Assembly (NCBI GenBank): GCA_032718475.1
Contig: JAUCBJ010002610.1
Span: 1-64,000 of the forward strand
DNA from: Nemertoderma westbladi
Taxonomy: Eukaryota > Xenacoelomorpha > Nemertodermatida > Nemertodermatidae
Reading direction: 5' to 3'
Length of the DNA stretch: 64,000 nt
Part shown: positions 19,953-31,570 of the stretch, in pieces
Position numbering within the stretch: the first letter of the stretch is position 1
Layout of the letters: the number at the start of each line of letters is the position of its first letter
The notes under the pieces: generated by a model
What the model was told of the DNA's origin: nothing
The model's input: only the letters and a program-made list of their open reading frames with translations
Database searches by the model: none
Translations under genes and position numbers: made by a program

Positions 19953-22418
19953 ATGAGTCAACATTCTAGTCGTTTATCATACTACCCAACAGATGTTAAC
20001 TCGCCGCAACACAAACTCGCAAACATTAGCTACACCGCATCACCATCGGCGTCGGCAATGCGAACGGACGAACGCCCACACCTACCGGCGCCCGTGGGAC
20101 AACGCCCACAACTCTACGCAAACACCCCGCCCCCCGTGCCCCCTACGTGGCGGGGTACCGAAGACGACCGCCATCTCCTCTCAGCGCCCGTGGGCCAACG
20201 CCCACAACGCTACGCCATCACGCCGCCCCCTATGCCGGCGTGGCGAGGAAGCGACGACTACCGCACGATGCGTTCCGAAACGGTCCGCAACCGGAGCCCC
20301 TGCTCCGAGCCGGAATACAGCTGCCATCGCTGTCTGGGCCGCACTAACTTCCACAGTTACCACGCACTCAAGCACCACCTAGAGTACGAGCACAGCCCCG
20401 AGAGCGGGGGGGCCCGGTCGTTAGGGGGGATCCGTTCACTTGGGGGGACGCGCTCGGTTGGGGGCTCCCCGTCAGTAGAGGGGGCTCCCCCTCGGACACC
20501 CTGGTGGCGCGAGAACATAAACCTGCGGTACAAGACCGGAGATTCTAATCACGTTATTAGTCTGTTAGACGAAGAGGCCAAACAGCTGGAGAGGCGGTTG
20601 ACAAGAGCCAAGCAAACCGGTCTAAATAGCCGACTTCTGGAACCCAATTACAAACTGTCCAGTCCGCTGTGGCTAAATCGCACCACCCCCTTAGATAATA
20701 AATCGCAATCAGCATCGCCCACCGTCGCTAAGGACAGAAGACCCCCCAGTAAAGTGCAGACCTGGTTGGCAACCTCGGTACACAGTGGGAATAGCACCCC
20801 ATTGTCAAGGCAACGGGATAAACATTTGGCGTCGAGTGACGAGTTCTACGCGCTCACCTCCCAGTACCTGGACACCATCAAGCGGCTGCGAACGGAACTG
20901 AGTTCGCGAGAGCAGCAGCTGACGGCGACCAGGATGCGACTGGAGCAGGTGGCCCAGGAACGGGAGTCAGACACCTCGACGCGACGGGAGATGGCAACCA
21001 ATCACGACCTCGTAGCCACGCTGAGCCAACAGCTTACCCTGAAGGAACGGCAACTCATGGAAAAGGAGAAGCAATCGGCTCAACTCCAAGACAATCTCCT
21101 CGATCTCGCCAAGAAGGAGACCTGGGCTAAAGACCAACTCAAGGATTACATTGACCGCCTGATAGACCGAACGAAGCGAGCGGAGGACGAGGCCCAGTAC
21201 TTCCGGGAGCAATGGCAGGAGTTGCATGGCTCCTCCCCGCCAACCAGTCTAGACTACCAGTCGGACCCCGCCCCAGTCAGCCACCCATCCGGGGCGCCAT
21301 CCAGCGCCCATCCCCCGCACTACTACGCGGCCGGCGACGAGACCACACCAACGCCATCATCGAAACCCGCCAGTCTGAGTAGCTACACCCCGGACGTGGG
21401 GGAGTTCCCCTTCTCCAACCGAGTCGACAACCCCGAACTCCAAAGGGTTCGCAAGAAGGCCCTCTTCCTGGTCATGGGCTACCTCGATATCAGACACCTC
21501 CTGCATAGCGGCGCAGTCTGCCGCGAATGGCTCACACTTTCCCGCCATCCCGCCTTATGGCGTTACGTCACGTTATCACGTTCTAGAATATGCTCGCGGT
21601 TTATTAAGGGACTATCTCGATGGTGCACGCAGATCCGTTCGCTGTGTCTCCACGGGCTGCGGGGTCGGAAACAACGCGCCGGTGAGCCGCATTCCGAGTA
21701 CCTGCGGGAGCTGCAAGGGTGTCTGGAACCGGGGATAGAATCCCTCCTCCGGGCCTGTCACCAGAGTCTCACCGCAGTCGTTATAGTGGACTGCGGGAAC
21801 ATAGTTACGGACCGAGTCGTATGGTTGCTAGGCTGCCATACTCGCAACCTGGAGAAGTTAACCTACATGAGTAGCTACGAACCCCCTGGGGCTGAGGTCA
21901 TCTGGGCCCTGGGGGCCGGCTGTCCCAAGATTTGGTATATGAGAGTGAACGCCCTGTTCCCCTGCCACCAGCCATACAAATTCGATGATGAATGCCTCCG
22001 CATGGTGGCGCAATGCTGGCCACTTCTCAAGGTGCTCAGTATTGGCGGACCCGCAGTAACACTCAACGGTCTGCTGGGCGTGGTTAGCGCTTGTCAGAAA
22101 CTTCAGTTCCTGGAGCTAGACCACATCTTCGAGATGACTGAAAGTTCAGCCGAGAAGCTTTGCAATCAAGGACTATACGCGCTGGAAACCTTTGAGATAA
22201 CTTTTACAAAGATAACCCCCCAGTGCATAATGTATGTTAACAGCGCATGTCCTCATCTATCCTCCCTGTCCATTCACGTCGGCATCTCCGATTATTTCGA
22301 CAACGTCGACGACCCTAAAAACGTTGAAACTTACAATCGTCTCATCAACGATCTCCATGAACTAAATCAACAATCAGTGATGAAAAACGTACTGAGAATT
22401 AAATCTGATTATGGCTAA
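19953..22418 (+). CDS. FBXO41: FBXO41-like F-box protein, intronless CDS, 821 aa
   Basis: F-box proteins recruit substrates to SCF (SKP1-CUL1) ubiquitin ligases. The domain order matches FBXO41: a C2H2 finger (Cys124, Cys127, His142, His147, followed by Glu/Ser), a long coiled coil (about 305-421, rich in Glu/Arg/Gln/Leu), an F-box (about 501-545, LFLVMGYLDIRHLLHSGAVC then REWLTLSRHPALW), and a leucine-rich C-terminal region with VIWALGAGCPKIW, CLRMVAQCWP and LQFLELDHI. Length is close to the vertebrate protein (about 875 aa). The ATG is fixed by an in-frame TAA nine bases upstream. The N-terminal 120 residues are Pro/Arg-rich and contain a duplicated APVGQRPQ-x-YA-x-TPPP-x-P-x-WRG module (about 46-66 and 78-98); 155-182 repeats S-L/V-G-G. 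The finger sits about 115 residues further in than in vertebrates. The coding region has no intron and is more GC-rich than its surroundings. It lies inside GGT intron 3 on the opposite strand. Confidence 0.93.
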   Translation: MSQHSSRLSYYPTDVNSPQHKLANISYTASPSASAMRTDERPHLPAPVGQRPQLYANTPPPVPPTWRGTEDDRHLLSAPVGQRPQRYAITPPPMPAWRGSDDYRTMRSETVRNRSPCSEPEYSCHRCLGRTNFHSYHALKHHLEYEHSPESGGARSLGGIRSLGGTRSVGGSPSVEGAPPRTPWWRENINLRYKTGDSNHVISLLDEEAKQLERRLTRAKQTGLNSRLLEPNYKLSSPLWLNRTTPLDNKSQSASPTVAKDRRPPSKVQTWLATSVHSGNSTPLSRQRDKHLASSDEFYALTSQYLDTIKRLRTELSSREQQLTATRMRLEQVAQERESDTSTRREMATNHDLVATLSQQLTLKERQLMEKEKQSAQLQDNLLDLAKKETWAKDQLKDYIDRLIDRTKRAEDEAQYFREQWQELHGSSPPTSLDYQSDPAPVSHPSGAPSSAHPPHYYAAGDETTPTPSSKPASLSSYTPDVGEFPFSNRVDNPELQRVRKKALFLVMGYLDIRHLLHSGAVCREWLTLSRHPALWRYVTLSRSRICSRFIKGLSRWCTQIRSLCLHGLRGRKQRAGEPHSEYLRELQGCLEPGIESLLRACHQSLTAVVIVDCGNIVTDRVVWLLGCHTRNLEKLTYMSSYEPPGAEVIWALGAGCPKIWYMRVNALFPCHQPYKFDDECLRMVAQCWPLLKVLSIGGPAVTLNGLLGVVSACQKLQFLELDHIFEMTESSAEKLCNQGLYALETFEITFTKITPQCIMYVNSACPHLSSLSIHVGISDYFDNVDDPKNVETYNRLINDLHELNQQSVMKNVLRIKSDYG

Positions 22419-22640
22419 ATGCATACCATTCGACTGCAACAGATCCACGAGATACCAAAAACAGTGTAGTATTTAGGGATATTAATTTATTATTTGTATA
22501 CACAACTTCTTGCCAGTTCGTATAAACCTGTGTTGTTTTTTCTTTCACTTTTCTACTAAACCCTAAACTAATAAAACCCTGTTAACTTAGACATAAATAA
22601 TATACCGTGTACTCTTATGTCGTAATAAATTTTAATAAAA
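22419..22640 (+). other. 3' UTR and poly(A) signals of the FBXO41-like gene
   Basis: AT-rich sequence after the TAA. Candidate AATAAA signals occur at 22624-22629 and 22634-22639, with a weaker AATAAA context near 22570. The exact cleavage site cannot be read from sequence alone. Confidence 0.5.
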
Positions 22641-25600
22641 TAATTGTACGTATTACGAGTGGATCATGTCAACCAGAAACATGAAATAATGACGCTTGGT
22701 GGGGGAGAAAGGGAAGGGAAGGGAAGGAAAATAAATAAAAACGCAATGAAACAGCTACCGCAGGGCATCGCTCTATGTCACATTACATTAACAAAACATG
22801 AGCATCAGAAAGTCACTTAAATAAATTGAACATTTGAAAGGGGGATATAGTTATTGTCCTGGTTGAATGCAGATATTCCAGCTCACCAAAGTTTTCCAAA
22901 TAAACTGATGAATGAATACTGCAAACAACAGGGGGCATCATCGAATCATGTAAAGGAAGCATAAAGTAATTATGTAGAGCTTTAACAAACACAGTAAATG
23001 ATTAATGTATGTCTGTCTGAGGGTACGTCCTTTGGTTGGACGTATACCTACTTAGTTGGACTAAAAAATACTTCCAGTTTGTGGCAGAAAATCTGATACT
23101 TAAGGATAATGTGTACTGGCGTACATGTGAAGAATACCAGAATTTCACTTTTCGGTCGACTTTTTATTGGATTTTTTTTTATATGAAGATTTTTTATTTT
23201 TTTTTAAATTTATCTTTATTAAGTGTTTTATAGCGCTTATTTCTGTCTTATAACCTGTACATATACTAATTCGTTTATTGTTTTGGTTAGATTCAGCCCT
23301 TCTGTAACCTGTGCTTTTGGTGAAAACCTGGTATTCTTCACATGGGGGAGAAAAAAAGCTACTGGCTACTGACTACTGATCTAGAGCAAAAACAACTCTA
23401 ACGATTTTGATGAAATTTTGCATGAACCATGAAAATATATTTTTATGGGTACTTGTGAAATCGCGGTTTAAATTGAAACATCTCAACTTGTTTTATTTCG
23501 AAAAAAAGCCCCATTGCACGAAAATACACATCAATCACATTATTTTTTAATAACAAACTGACCGATAAGCCTGTTTACTATAATGGGTTATCTTCATGAT
23601 ACTTAATTTTTATGGATATATTATTTTAAATTATTAATATATAAAACTCAGAACAGATGCATTATATATTTTTCTATAAACGTGCGAAAATTTGGAAAGT
23701 TTTGATAAAATTATCATTACGTTTTCGTGTATCATAAACTGTTGGGCACATTATGCCCAACCCCAGGTGGAATCTCGGACAAAAGAGCCCAGGTGGAATA
23801 GGTTAAGGTAATTTAATATGCGTCGATTTTTACTCAAGATTTTATGAAATAACGGAATAAATGTATATTAATTATTATGGAGGCCTACTGTAGATATTGT
23901 ACAGTATGTCTTTTACAAACAGAAAAAAATTGACGGAATAATAATAATTAATTCACAAAAAATAAGTATTGCGAAACTTCTATGTGCAAAAAATATTCAC
24001 AATCTAATAAAAGTTAGTAGTTATTCAATTCTTCTCACTTATTGCCAGCTTTAAGATTGTCCTGTAGCATCCTGTGCAGCGAGCCACTCACTATATGAGC
24101 GAAACCTTAGCGTGCTGTCTGTTTTTGGGTTAAAAATGTTCCCTACCGCAGGGAACATTTTAGGGGTCTGTCGGTCGGTCTGTCAGTTTGTCTGCAAAAG
24201 TTTGAACATAACAAAAAGCTTTCACTTGACTGTCACTGCCTTACACGACTTGCTCCAAGGGCCGCTAGGCCAGTTTCTAGTTATTACGTAACTAAAGAAC
24301 CGCTTAACTACATAAACCATTATTGGATATTGAGTTCTGTTTTGGAGTACGCCGCGTAGACACTAAAGTTACAATAACTTTTTGGGATGGATTTTGCTCA
24401 AATTACGTGCAAACCTTTTCTACGTCGATGCTCTTTCACCCCATGTAATAAAAATCATTGCAATCCTATGGGTTACTTTATTCCCTAGGAATAAAGTGAA
24501 ACTTTTTCTCAGATTTTGAGGTATATTCAAGCGAAAAAAGTTACAATTTAAGAATAAAACTTTTCTTATTTCAAATTAAAATGAAATGGCGATTTGACCA
24601 AAAACTGAGAGATGATAGCGCAAAGACAAATAAGGTACGTATACGAAACTATATTTCGTTGTCCTACAGAAATTTGGCATTTGTAATGCCAAAAAATAAA
24701 GGGGGGGGGGGGGGGGGGGGGTTTGGCGAGGGGGGGTTGTTTCTATATCGAAATTTATCATTTTTGTTTAAATATTAATAAGAGTAGATTTACTAATAAT
24801 ATTAATTGTATTTATAGAGCACACTATACATGATGATCTAGGCGCTAACGCACTGTAAAAATCAATCTATTATAGATCATTACATTATAAAATGAGCTTT
24901 TAAAAATAATGCATATGAAATAAAAATGAATGTTAAAATCGAATTTGATATAATCTAATCATGGCAGTCCTCAATCAATCGAGCCTCTTTATGAGGATTC
25001 CAAATCTGAAAATCGCTTAGCAAGATCTCTTTTACTTCTCGAGATAAGGATTTCTGTCCGCTTAACTGTCGGGCTATCCGTCCAAACTAAACTAGATAAC
25101 TTATGGATTGTAGAGTTCATGACAGTAATACACCAAAATACACCATGCCCCGGGATATACCGTCGTAATTTAGTGACATGGAGAGCCCCCCCGCCCTCAC
25201 CCAAAAAAAAAAATTTCCACATATCTTAATGAGCTTGCATGAAATTACACTCCCCTCCTCCTTACTGGGTGAATCAGAACATAATTATTATTTTGCTTTC
25301 ATTCTCTAGCTAGAAAAGCGTTTGAAAAAGGTGTCCCCGTCGATATTGCACCAGTTACACCGCAGTTATTCCTCAATATTATAAATAAGGTTGTGTTGGC
25401 ACTAATGGGAAGCTGTCCCTACAAGGATTCCAAATATGTAACACAATCTGAATTTCGTAGAACAATAGCTGAGATATGGGCGAGCGAAAGTTGCATGTGT
25501 TTGCTTCCGCTGAAGGCCATTTATTTTATTTAATCTGCCCATCATATTCTAGAAAATTTAGTTCATGTATGAATATCTCAGTACTGGAATTATTATATAG
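22641..25600. other. Intronic and intergenic AT-rich stretch with small repeats
   Basis: A purine-rich GGGAA run is at 22705-22730. A pair of roughly 24-bp inverted repeats at about 23125-23150 and 23320-23344 (CATGTGAAGAATACCAG) encloses about 220 bp and looks like a small MITE. A perfect 12-bp stem hairpin is at 24133-24161 and a poly-G tract at 24701-24722. The motif GTCGTAATTTAGTGACATG before a C-run at 25162-25190 belongs to the family also seen at 51798 and 52143. No gene recognised. Confidence 0.55.
24133..24161. other. Perfect 12-bp hairpin
   Basis: AAAATGTTCCCT (24133-24144) and AGGGAACATTTT (24150-24161) flank ACCGC. A GTCTGTCGGTCGGTCTGTC run follows at once. Probably a transposon end structure; function unknown. 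Confidence 0.5.
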
Positions 25601-25615
25601 GCAATGCATTGTTGC

Positions 25616-26554
25616 TGATGTAAAATTTGATGGTGATTCCGAATCTGAAATCAGCTTTTCGAAAGTTGTGTCGTTCTCCAGTTGTCAACTCTTGAAATTT
25701 TCACCCAAAATTTGAAAATTTTTAATTTTGGTGCAGCACCACATTTGACACCAAAATCTCAAAAGAAAATCATTTTTGAAAAATTTTAAAAAAATTTCAC
25801 TTTTGGTACCGGAACATGTTTGGTCAGGTAATCAGGATGAAATTTAAATGTAATTTTCTCGCGTTGGCAGTTTTTGGGACACTTTCTATATCTACTTTTT
25901 AACTACTCAACCGATTTTCGTTCTAGTCGCAGAATATGTAGAGGAATATTCCGCGCAAAATTTGTGTTGACATAATTTTGAAATTTTGCTTCAAAAAAAG
26001 GTTACGGCATTTTTCGTTTCAAAAATACCGAAAAATCGAAAAAGAATCCAAAATTTCGCGATTTTTTATACAAAAAATGCCATAACTTTTTTGAAACAAA
26101 ATTTCAAAATTCTGTCAACACAATTTTTGCGCGGAATATTCCTCTACATAATTCTGCAAACAGAACGAAAATCGGTTGAGTAGTTAAAAAGTAGATCGAG
26201 AAAGTGTCCCAAAAAAGCCAACGCGAGAAAAGTGACATTTAAACTTCCTCCTGATTACAACTGACCAAACATGCAACAAAAGTGAAAAGTTTTAAAAAAT
26301 TTCAAAAATTATCTTATTTTTGGTTTTGATACCTATAGGCTAATTTTCGGCGCTGATTCCGAAAATGGCAAAATATTTCGAAATGTCTGGGTGTTTATTG
26401 TCTTTTTTGGTGTTAATGTTAAATGTGGTGCTGCACCAAAATTAATAATTTCCAAATTTTGGGTGAAAATTACAAAAGTTGACATGACTCGGAAAACAAA
26501 ATAACTTATCGAAAAACTGATTTCAGATTCGGAATCACCATAAAATTTTACATC
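25616..26554. repeat. Long imperfect palindrome (foldback element), about 940 bp
   Basis: The left arm starts GATGTAAAATTTGATGGTGA; the right arm, reverse complemented, starts GATGTAAAATTTTATGGTGA. Matching continues through GATTCCGAATCTGAAATCAG, TTTCACCCAAAATTTG and TTTTGGTGCAGCACCACATT, and further inward through GGAATATTCC and GAAATTTTG. The arms meet near 26040-26065. Short ORFs inside are incidental. Possibly a foldback or MITE-type element; no target duplication checked. Confidence 0.75.
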
Positions 26555-27447
26555 GGAAAACACATTAAAAAAATCTGATGAAAAAAAGACTCGGGGTGAA
26601 CCCCACCCCCCCCCCCCCCCCCTAAACATGCTACTCCTTTGTTATGCTTTATTTTCAGAAGTACTCAAAAAAGTTTTTTCAGAAGATGATTGGCCGATTA
26701 CGTGAAAAAAATCTAGCAGAATTTTTGTTTTGTACTTTTCAAGGAAAATACCGATATTTTCCAAAATTATTTTCAGATTTTCAGATTTTTTTCGTAAAAA
26801 ATTCTATAACAGATGAATAATTGCAAAACTAAAGAAAATACCTGAGGAACTATAATTTTATCATGCGCATGTGCACACTACTAGCTTTCATTTGATACCA
26901 AAAAACTTACAAATTAGTTGAAAAATAGCGTAGGAGAATTAATTGATTTAAAAATGAAAAAATACAATTCTGAGATAATCGCCCATAAATTTTAAATTTT
27001 AAATGGTTTCGAAGTCGCAATCGCATTATAACTTGTTAAAAATATTTTCTGGTAAAGCGACCATTTTTTGGTGAATATTTATTATTATTTATTTATTATA
27101 TTATTTGGCAAAAAATTTCAAACTGTAAAATATTGTCTCTTGTTGGATAAAAACCCTAAAGGTATAGGGGTTTTCGAGGTCGCTGATCACTAGGAAACTA
27201 GTCAAAAATATTTTTGTTAATGCATCCATCATTTTTGGTGCTATTCTGCTGGGACAAAAATACTGTAGCAAAAATACTGGTAGCTTTTGCCTTTGATTAG
27301 GCAATTTTGAGGCTACACGCCCCGGGCCAAATAGGGACAATTTAATATATTTATTATTCTTACAGTATAGAATTACAGATTACGGTTATTCCGGCATCTG
27401 ATTTCCTAATTTACCCGGTGTGGATGTACCTGGGGTGTAGTGTATTT
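26555..27447. other. AT-rich intronic sequence, no gene seen
   Basis: Contains a poly-C tract at about 26606-26622 and long A/T-rich stretches. Nothing else recognised. Confidence 0.55.
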
Positions 27448-27455
27448 GTATATAT

Positions 27456-28202
27456 TAGGGATGTGGCGAATGTCCGCATCCGCATCCGCGGATATCCGCA
27501 TGATTTTTCGCATCCGCACCCATGGTATGCGGATGTGACATGCGGATGTTACATGCACTATTCAAGCATCCTGCCTGAAGGCCCAGCAACCACTCAATTA
27601 AATTTTCAATAATAATTACTTTTTCCCTTATGAAATTTTTTTATTTTATCTTAAAACTATCAAAGTATAAGATATCAAAATGTCAAAACTGACATCGGAA
27701 ATGAGTTCGCCGACCTGGAAAACCCCCATAGGCAAATTTTGGTGAGGTCAAATGATTTTGTTTATTTTTTGACCGACAAACAGACCGACAAACAGACAGA
27801 CAAAAAGACAGTTTCTGTAAGAGGAGCAACCTTAGAAGTTCGATTTTGTGTACCAGTGTGTGTGTAGGTGGGGGTTGGGGGGGGGGGGGGGGGGGGGGGT
27901 GTACACGTACATTGTTGTACACTATACAGTATACACTAACACTCGACGGGAACAATATAAAAAATGTTTGTTGTATTTATTGTTTAGTTATATTATGTCC
28001 CATTCTGTTCTATAACCTTAGACTCTTGTTAGTTTATTAATATAAGATTAGAATATAATATTAAAATGCTGGTATAACCTTGATGTAAAAGGGAGGCCAG
28101 GCAAAAATATATATGTTTTAATAGACATCCGCATCCGTGCGGATGTCACTTCAGACATCTGCATCCGCGGATGTTAAAAATATGACATTCGCAACATCCC
28201 TA
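27456..28202. mobile_element. Non-autonomous hAT-like element with 8-bp target-site duplication
   Basis: The ends are inverted copies: TAGGGATGTGGCGAATGTC at 27456 and, reverse complemented, TAGGGATGTTGCGAATGTC ending at 28202. Both ends carry many GCGGATGT/CATCCGC motifs. The 8 bases before (27448-27455) and after (28203-28210) are both GTATATAT, the duplication size of hAT elements. The interior has no transposase. A G-run with GTGTGTGTAGGTGGGGG at 27860-27900 looks like a nested insertion. Confidence 0.85.
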
Positions 28203-28210
28203 GTATATAT

Positions 28211-28406
28211 AATATTAATTGTAATGGTATAACCATGTCTTGCTATTTTACTGTGTTTTTATAGTCCTAAATTTCTTTAAGGGGCGCAATAAATAAATAA
28301 TTGATTGTTTCTCTAGTTTCTTTGATTTCAATCCTTTACACATATTTAGTGATTGTAGCATAGACCCTGGGGTGGCACAACAATTTGGAAATTTCTCGAA
28401 GAGATA

Positions 28407-28443
<37 letters not shown>

Positions 28444-28655
28444 ACAAGAAAACGAATTGACAAATCGTGAAAAATGTTTGGTTGATGTCTACCGCAAAGC
28501 CACCAAAGTTACAATCGGGATCAGTGGTTAGGTCGTGTTGGACTTTTTATAGATGTTAGAAGCGCATTTCGTTGATTTAGTGGGGGGCCGGTGGGGCTAG
28601 GTGAAACAAAAACTGTAAAAAAAAGTTAATATGCTTAGCATTCTAATATGTTAGC
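28211..28655. other. Intronic sequence with a roughly 32-bp poly-C tract
   Basis: C-run at about 28409-28440. Positions 28572-28632 are repeated in inverted orientation at 35562-35619. No gene. Confidence 0.55.
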
Positions 28656-28739
28656 ATGCCATTTTTATCTCAAATTATTGTGACAAAAAAATCGGCCCCA
28701 TTGGAACTGCAATGGTTGATTTATTTGAACAAAAGAGAG

Positions 28740-29080
28740 AGAGAGAGGAGTGATAGACCTGTTTACTCCCACAGAATCCAGTTCCTTCCCCGCATTGTCC
28801 CAATCCATCCAAATGCTGTCCCAGGTTACCACCACATTGTCCAGCCCCTTCTCACTCAATGTCCCAGTCCATCCCCATGCTGTCCCATGTTACTTCCACA
28901 TTGTCCAGTCCCTTCCCCGCATTGTCTCAGTCACTCCCCATGCTGTCCCCGGGTACTCCAACGGCGCTCCCACCCACTCCCATGGTGTCCCTGTCCAATC
29001 CCTTCCCCGCATTGTCCCAGTCCAGTCCCCAGGGGTCGCGAGTTGGTTCCACAGTGCCCCCACACCCAGGGATCATCATC
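28740..29080. repeat. Imperfect CCCAGTCC-rich minisatellite, about 65-70 bp period
   Basis: Units share CCTTCCCCGCATTGTCCCAG, CCATCCCCATGCTGTCCC and a GTTAC-x-x-CCACATTGTCCAG segment. It is directly upstream of, and open in the same frame as, the RT fragment. That fusion (Pro/Cys/His-rich peptide) is not part of the RT family and is probably accidental. Confidence 0.6.
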
Positions 29081-29087
29081 GACTCAG

Positions 29088-30570
29088 TGCTGGTACGCGG
29101 ACGACGCCTCGGCGGCAGGGAGTCTGCGTGGAGTTGCACAGTGTTGGTCCGACCTGCAGCTAAAAGGTTCCCAAATCGGCTACTTCCCCGAACCGACCAA
29201 AACTTACCTGGTAATAAAGCCAGGGCTGGAGGCAGAAGCCCGGGAAAGGTTCGATGGGAGTGGCGTCCAGATAGTCTCCGGACACCGGTTCCTGGGGGGA
29301 TATATCGGCGATGCCGAGGGACGGAAGCAGTTTGTGTCGGACAAGGTTGCGGGGTGGGTGGGACATATAGACAAACTCTCGGAGGTTGCCATGGAGTACC
29401 CCCAGACTGCTCACACAGGGATGTCCAAGTGTGTGCAGGCTGAATGGGACTTTCTAATGCGGGTAGTCCCAACGGATGTTGAGGATTTCGCTCCTATCCG
29501 GACCGCGCTGCTGCGTCAGTATATCCCCTCCCTGTTCGGTATCCCATTGGGCCCCTCGGACGAGGACTTGGTCCTCCTGCCTGTTCGCCATGGTGGGATC
29601 GGGTTGCAGGACCCCCTAATGCGGTTTGGCCATGCCCGTGCTGCGTCCACCGAGGGGACTTCTCTTGTGGTTGAAGCAATCCAGTCTGGTCTGCCGCTTC
29701 ACGTGGCCGACCACACTGTGCGGCTGCGTAAAGTCCTCACCGAGTCGCGGGCCACCCAGGATACCGCGTATAAGGAGAAACTGGAGGCCGCACTAGGGGC
29801 GCTACCAGCCGAGCGTCGGCGAACCGCGGAGCGGACGACGCGGAACAAGACGCGGGGGGCTGGTTATCGGCCCAGCCGTCTGTGCTGGACAACACAGACT
29901 TGGGGCCTGACGAGTTCCGGGACAACCTCGCCCTTCGTTATGGTCTCACCCCACCCCGCCGGGTCTACCAGTTAAGTGCGAGGGGCGCGGGGGCCCATTC
30001 AGCACCTCCCACGCACTGAGCTGCAAATCCGGGGGCCTAATCATCAAACGTCATGACGAGGTTGGCCAGGTGTTTGGCGACCTCTTGGCCTCGGCTTTCG
30101 GCCAGTCAAGTGTCGAGCGTGAGGTGACCCTCTCCCAAGGACACATCGACAGACAGGGGCGGGAGATCGGGGGGGTAAGGGCAGACCTGGTTGCCCGGGG
30201 GGTCTGGACCAACCAACGAGTGGCGTCGTTTGACATTGCGATAATCAACGCTGACGCCACCTCGTACGTCCAGGCCAACCGGTCGACCGAGTCCCTCTTG
30301 GAGCAGCGGGCCCGGCTGAAACACGCCCATTACCGGACCGTCTGTGAAGACCGGAGGATGTCCTTTACCCCACTGGTCGGTACAACCGACGGCGTATGGT
30401 GCAATGAGGCAGAGATTCTCATTCGCCATCTGGCCGAGACCCTTGTCTCGAGACAAGCTGGGATGGCCGAGAGGGGCCTTGCCTGTGTGCAGGGTGGAGT
30501 TCGCCGGAGGATTCAATTCGCCCTCCTCCGATCGAATTCTCTCTGCCTCAGAGGTGGTCGACGGTCTTGG
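29088..30570 (+). pseudogene. Dead non-LTR retrotransposon: RT from YADD box plus restriction-like endonuclease domain
   Basis: Starts abruptly at CWYADDASAAGSL (the RT catalytic box), then GYFPEPTKTYLVIKPG, HRFLGGYIGDAEG, LPVRHGGIGLQDPL. After one frame change (about 29870) comes LGPDEFRDNLALRYGLTPP. After another (about 29960) come TSHALSCKSGG, KRHDEVGQVF, RADLVARG and ASFDIAIINADA, ending LLRSNSLCLRGG. The Cys/His segment, R-H motif and R-x-D...D pattern fit a restriction-like endonuclease at the C-terminus of early-branching (R2/R4-like) non-LTR elements; the exact clade is not certain. It is 5'-truncated with two frameshifts, so inactive. Its GC content is well above its surroundings. 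Confidence 0.7.
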
Positions 30571-30689
30571 CGCGGGTCGGGCTTTGGGGATGGGGCAGGT
30601 CTGCGGGGGTTCGATCTGACTTGGCTACCCAATACTGAGTTTTATTGTCCTCGTCCTGCCAACGTGTGTATAACATTGTATGTATAGTT

Positions 30690-31079
30690 ATACAGTAGGT
30701 TTGTTAACTGATACTAGCCATTGTGCGCTATAATTTGATCAAAATATATTATATTGATAATTCATATCGATTGATCAATACATACGAAAATAAAAATGGG
30801 ACTACCAATGTTTAAGACCATACTTTTTCAGCTTTTTACAAGCCAAGTTCTTCTGCTCAGAAGCATACTCAGTACTCACCCTCATTGAAGATGTAGACTT
30901 TTAGTTCTAGTGATGGTAAGTGACGCATTCTGGTCTCATTGGATCCCCAGAATGCATTGCGATGATGACCACAAGGCCTTGGCTTGCAATAGGTAATATA
31001 ATATAGACCGTAACTGCAGTAATGAGTTACTCTTACTTAACAGATCGATTTCTTCCTATATAGTCCAATTAAATAGACC
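30690..31079. other. Spacer between RT fragment and DDE element
   Basis: AT-rich. GCATTCTGG and CCAGAATGC at about 30926-30957 form a short hairpin. No gene. Confidence 0.5.
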
Positions 31080-31570
31080 ACTGCGCTGCCGTGTTAAGGC
31101 AAAACACCCTATCTTGAGAAATGTCATTTTGAGAAAATCACGATTTAGTTTGATAGATTGTCCACGCTTAGAATATTTGATACGTAACTCAGCAATGGTC
31201 CCCAAGGTGGTAAAAAATGCGCAGAATTTTTGTGGTATATACCTAGAAGTACTTTAAACACTAGATGGCGCCAAAATAATAGGTAGGGTGTTTTGCCAAA
31301 AATATTTTTGATAGAATCCGACCTGTCATTACCCTATCTCACACATAGGGTATTATTTGATAGATAGGGTAAATATGTTATTGAACTAATAGTACTGTGG
31401 TGTTACACACAATTTGAGACAATTTATTTTCTTAATAACTCAGTTCCATTTAAAGCAAATTTATTCTTCAAGGCGACATATGAAAGCCAGATTATTAATT
31501 AAAACAGTTAAAACAATTAATATACAACCAGTAAATTAGACAAATGTTTCTTGACTAATGTATTTGTGAG

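Noticed and set aside
20147-22066. Several other ORFs of 60-130 codons on both strands within the FBXO41-like gene
   Set aside because: Out-of-frame shadows of a GC-rich coding exon, with no domain.
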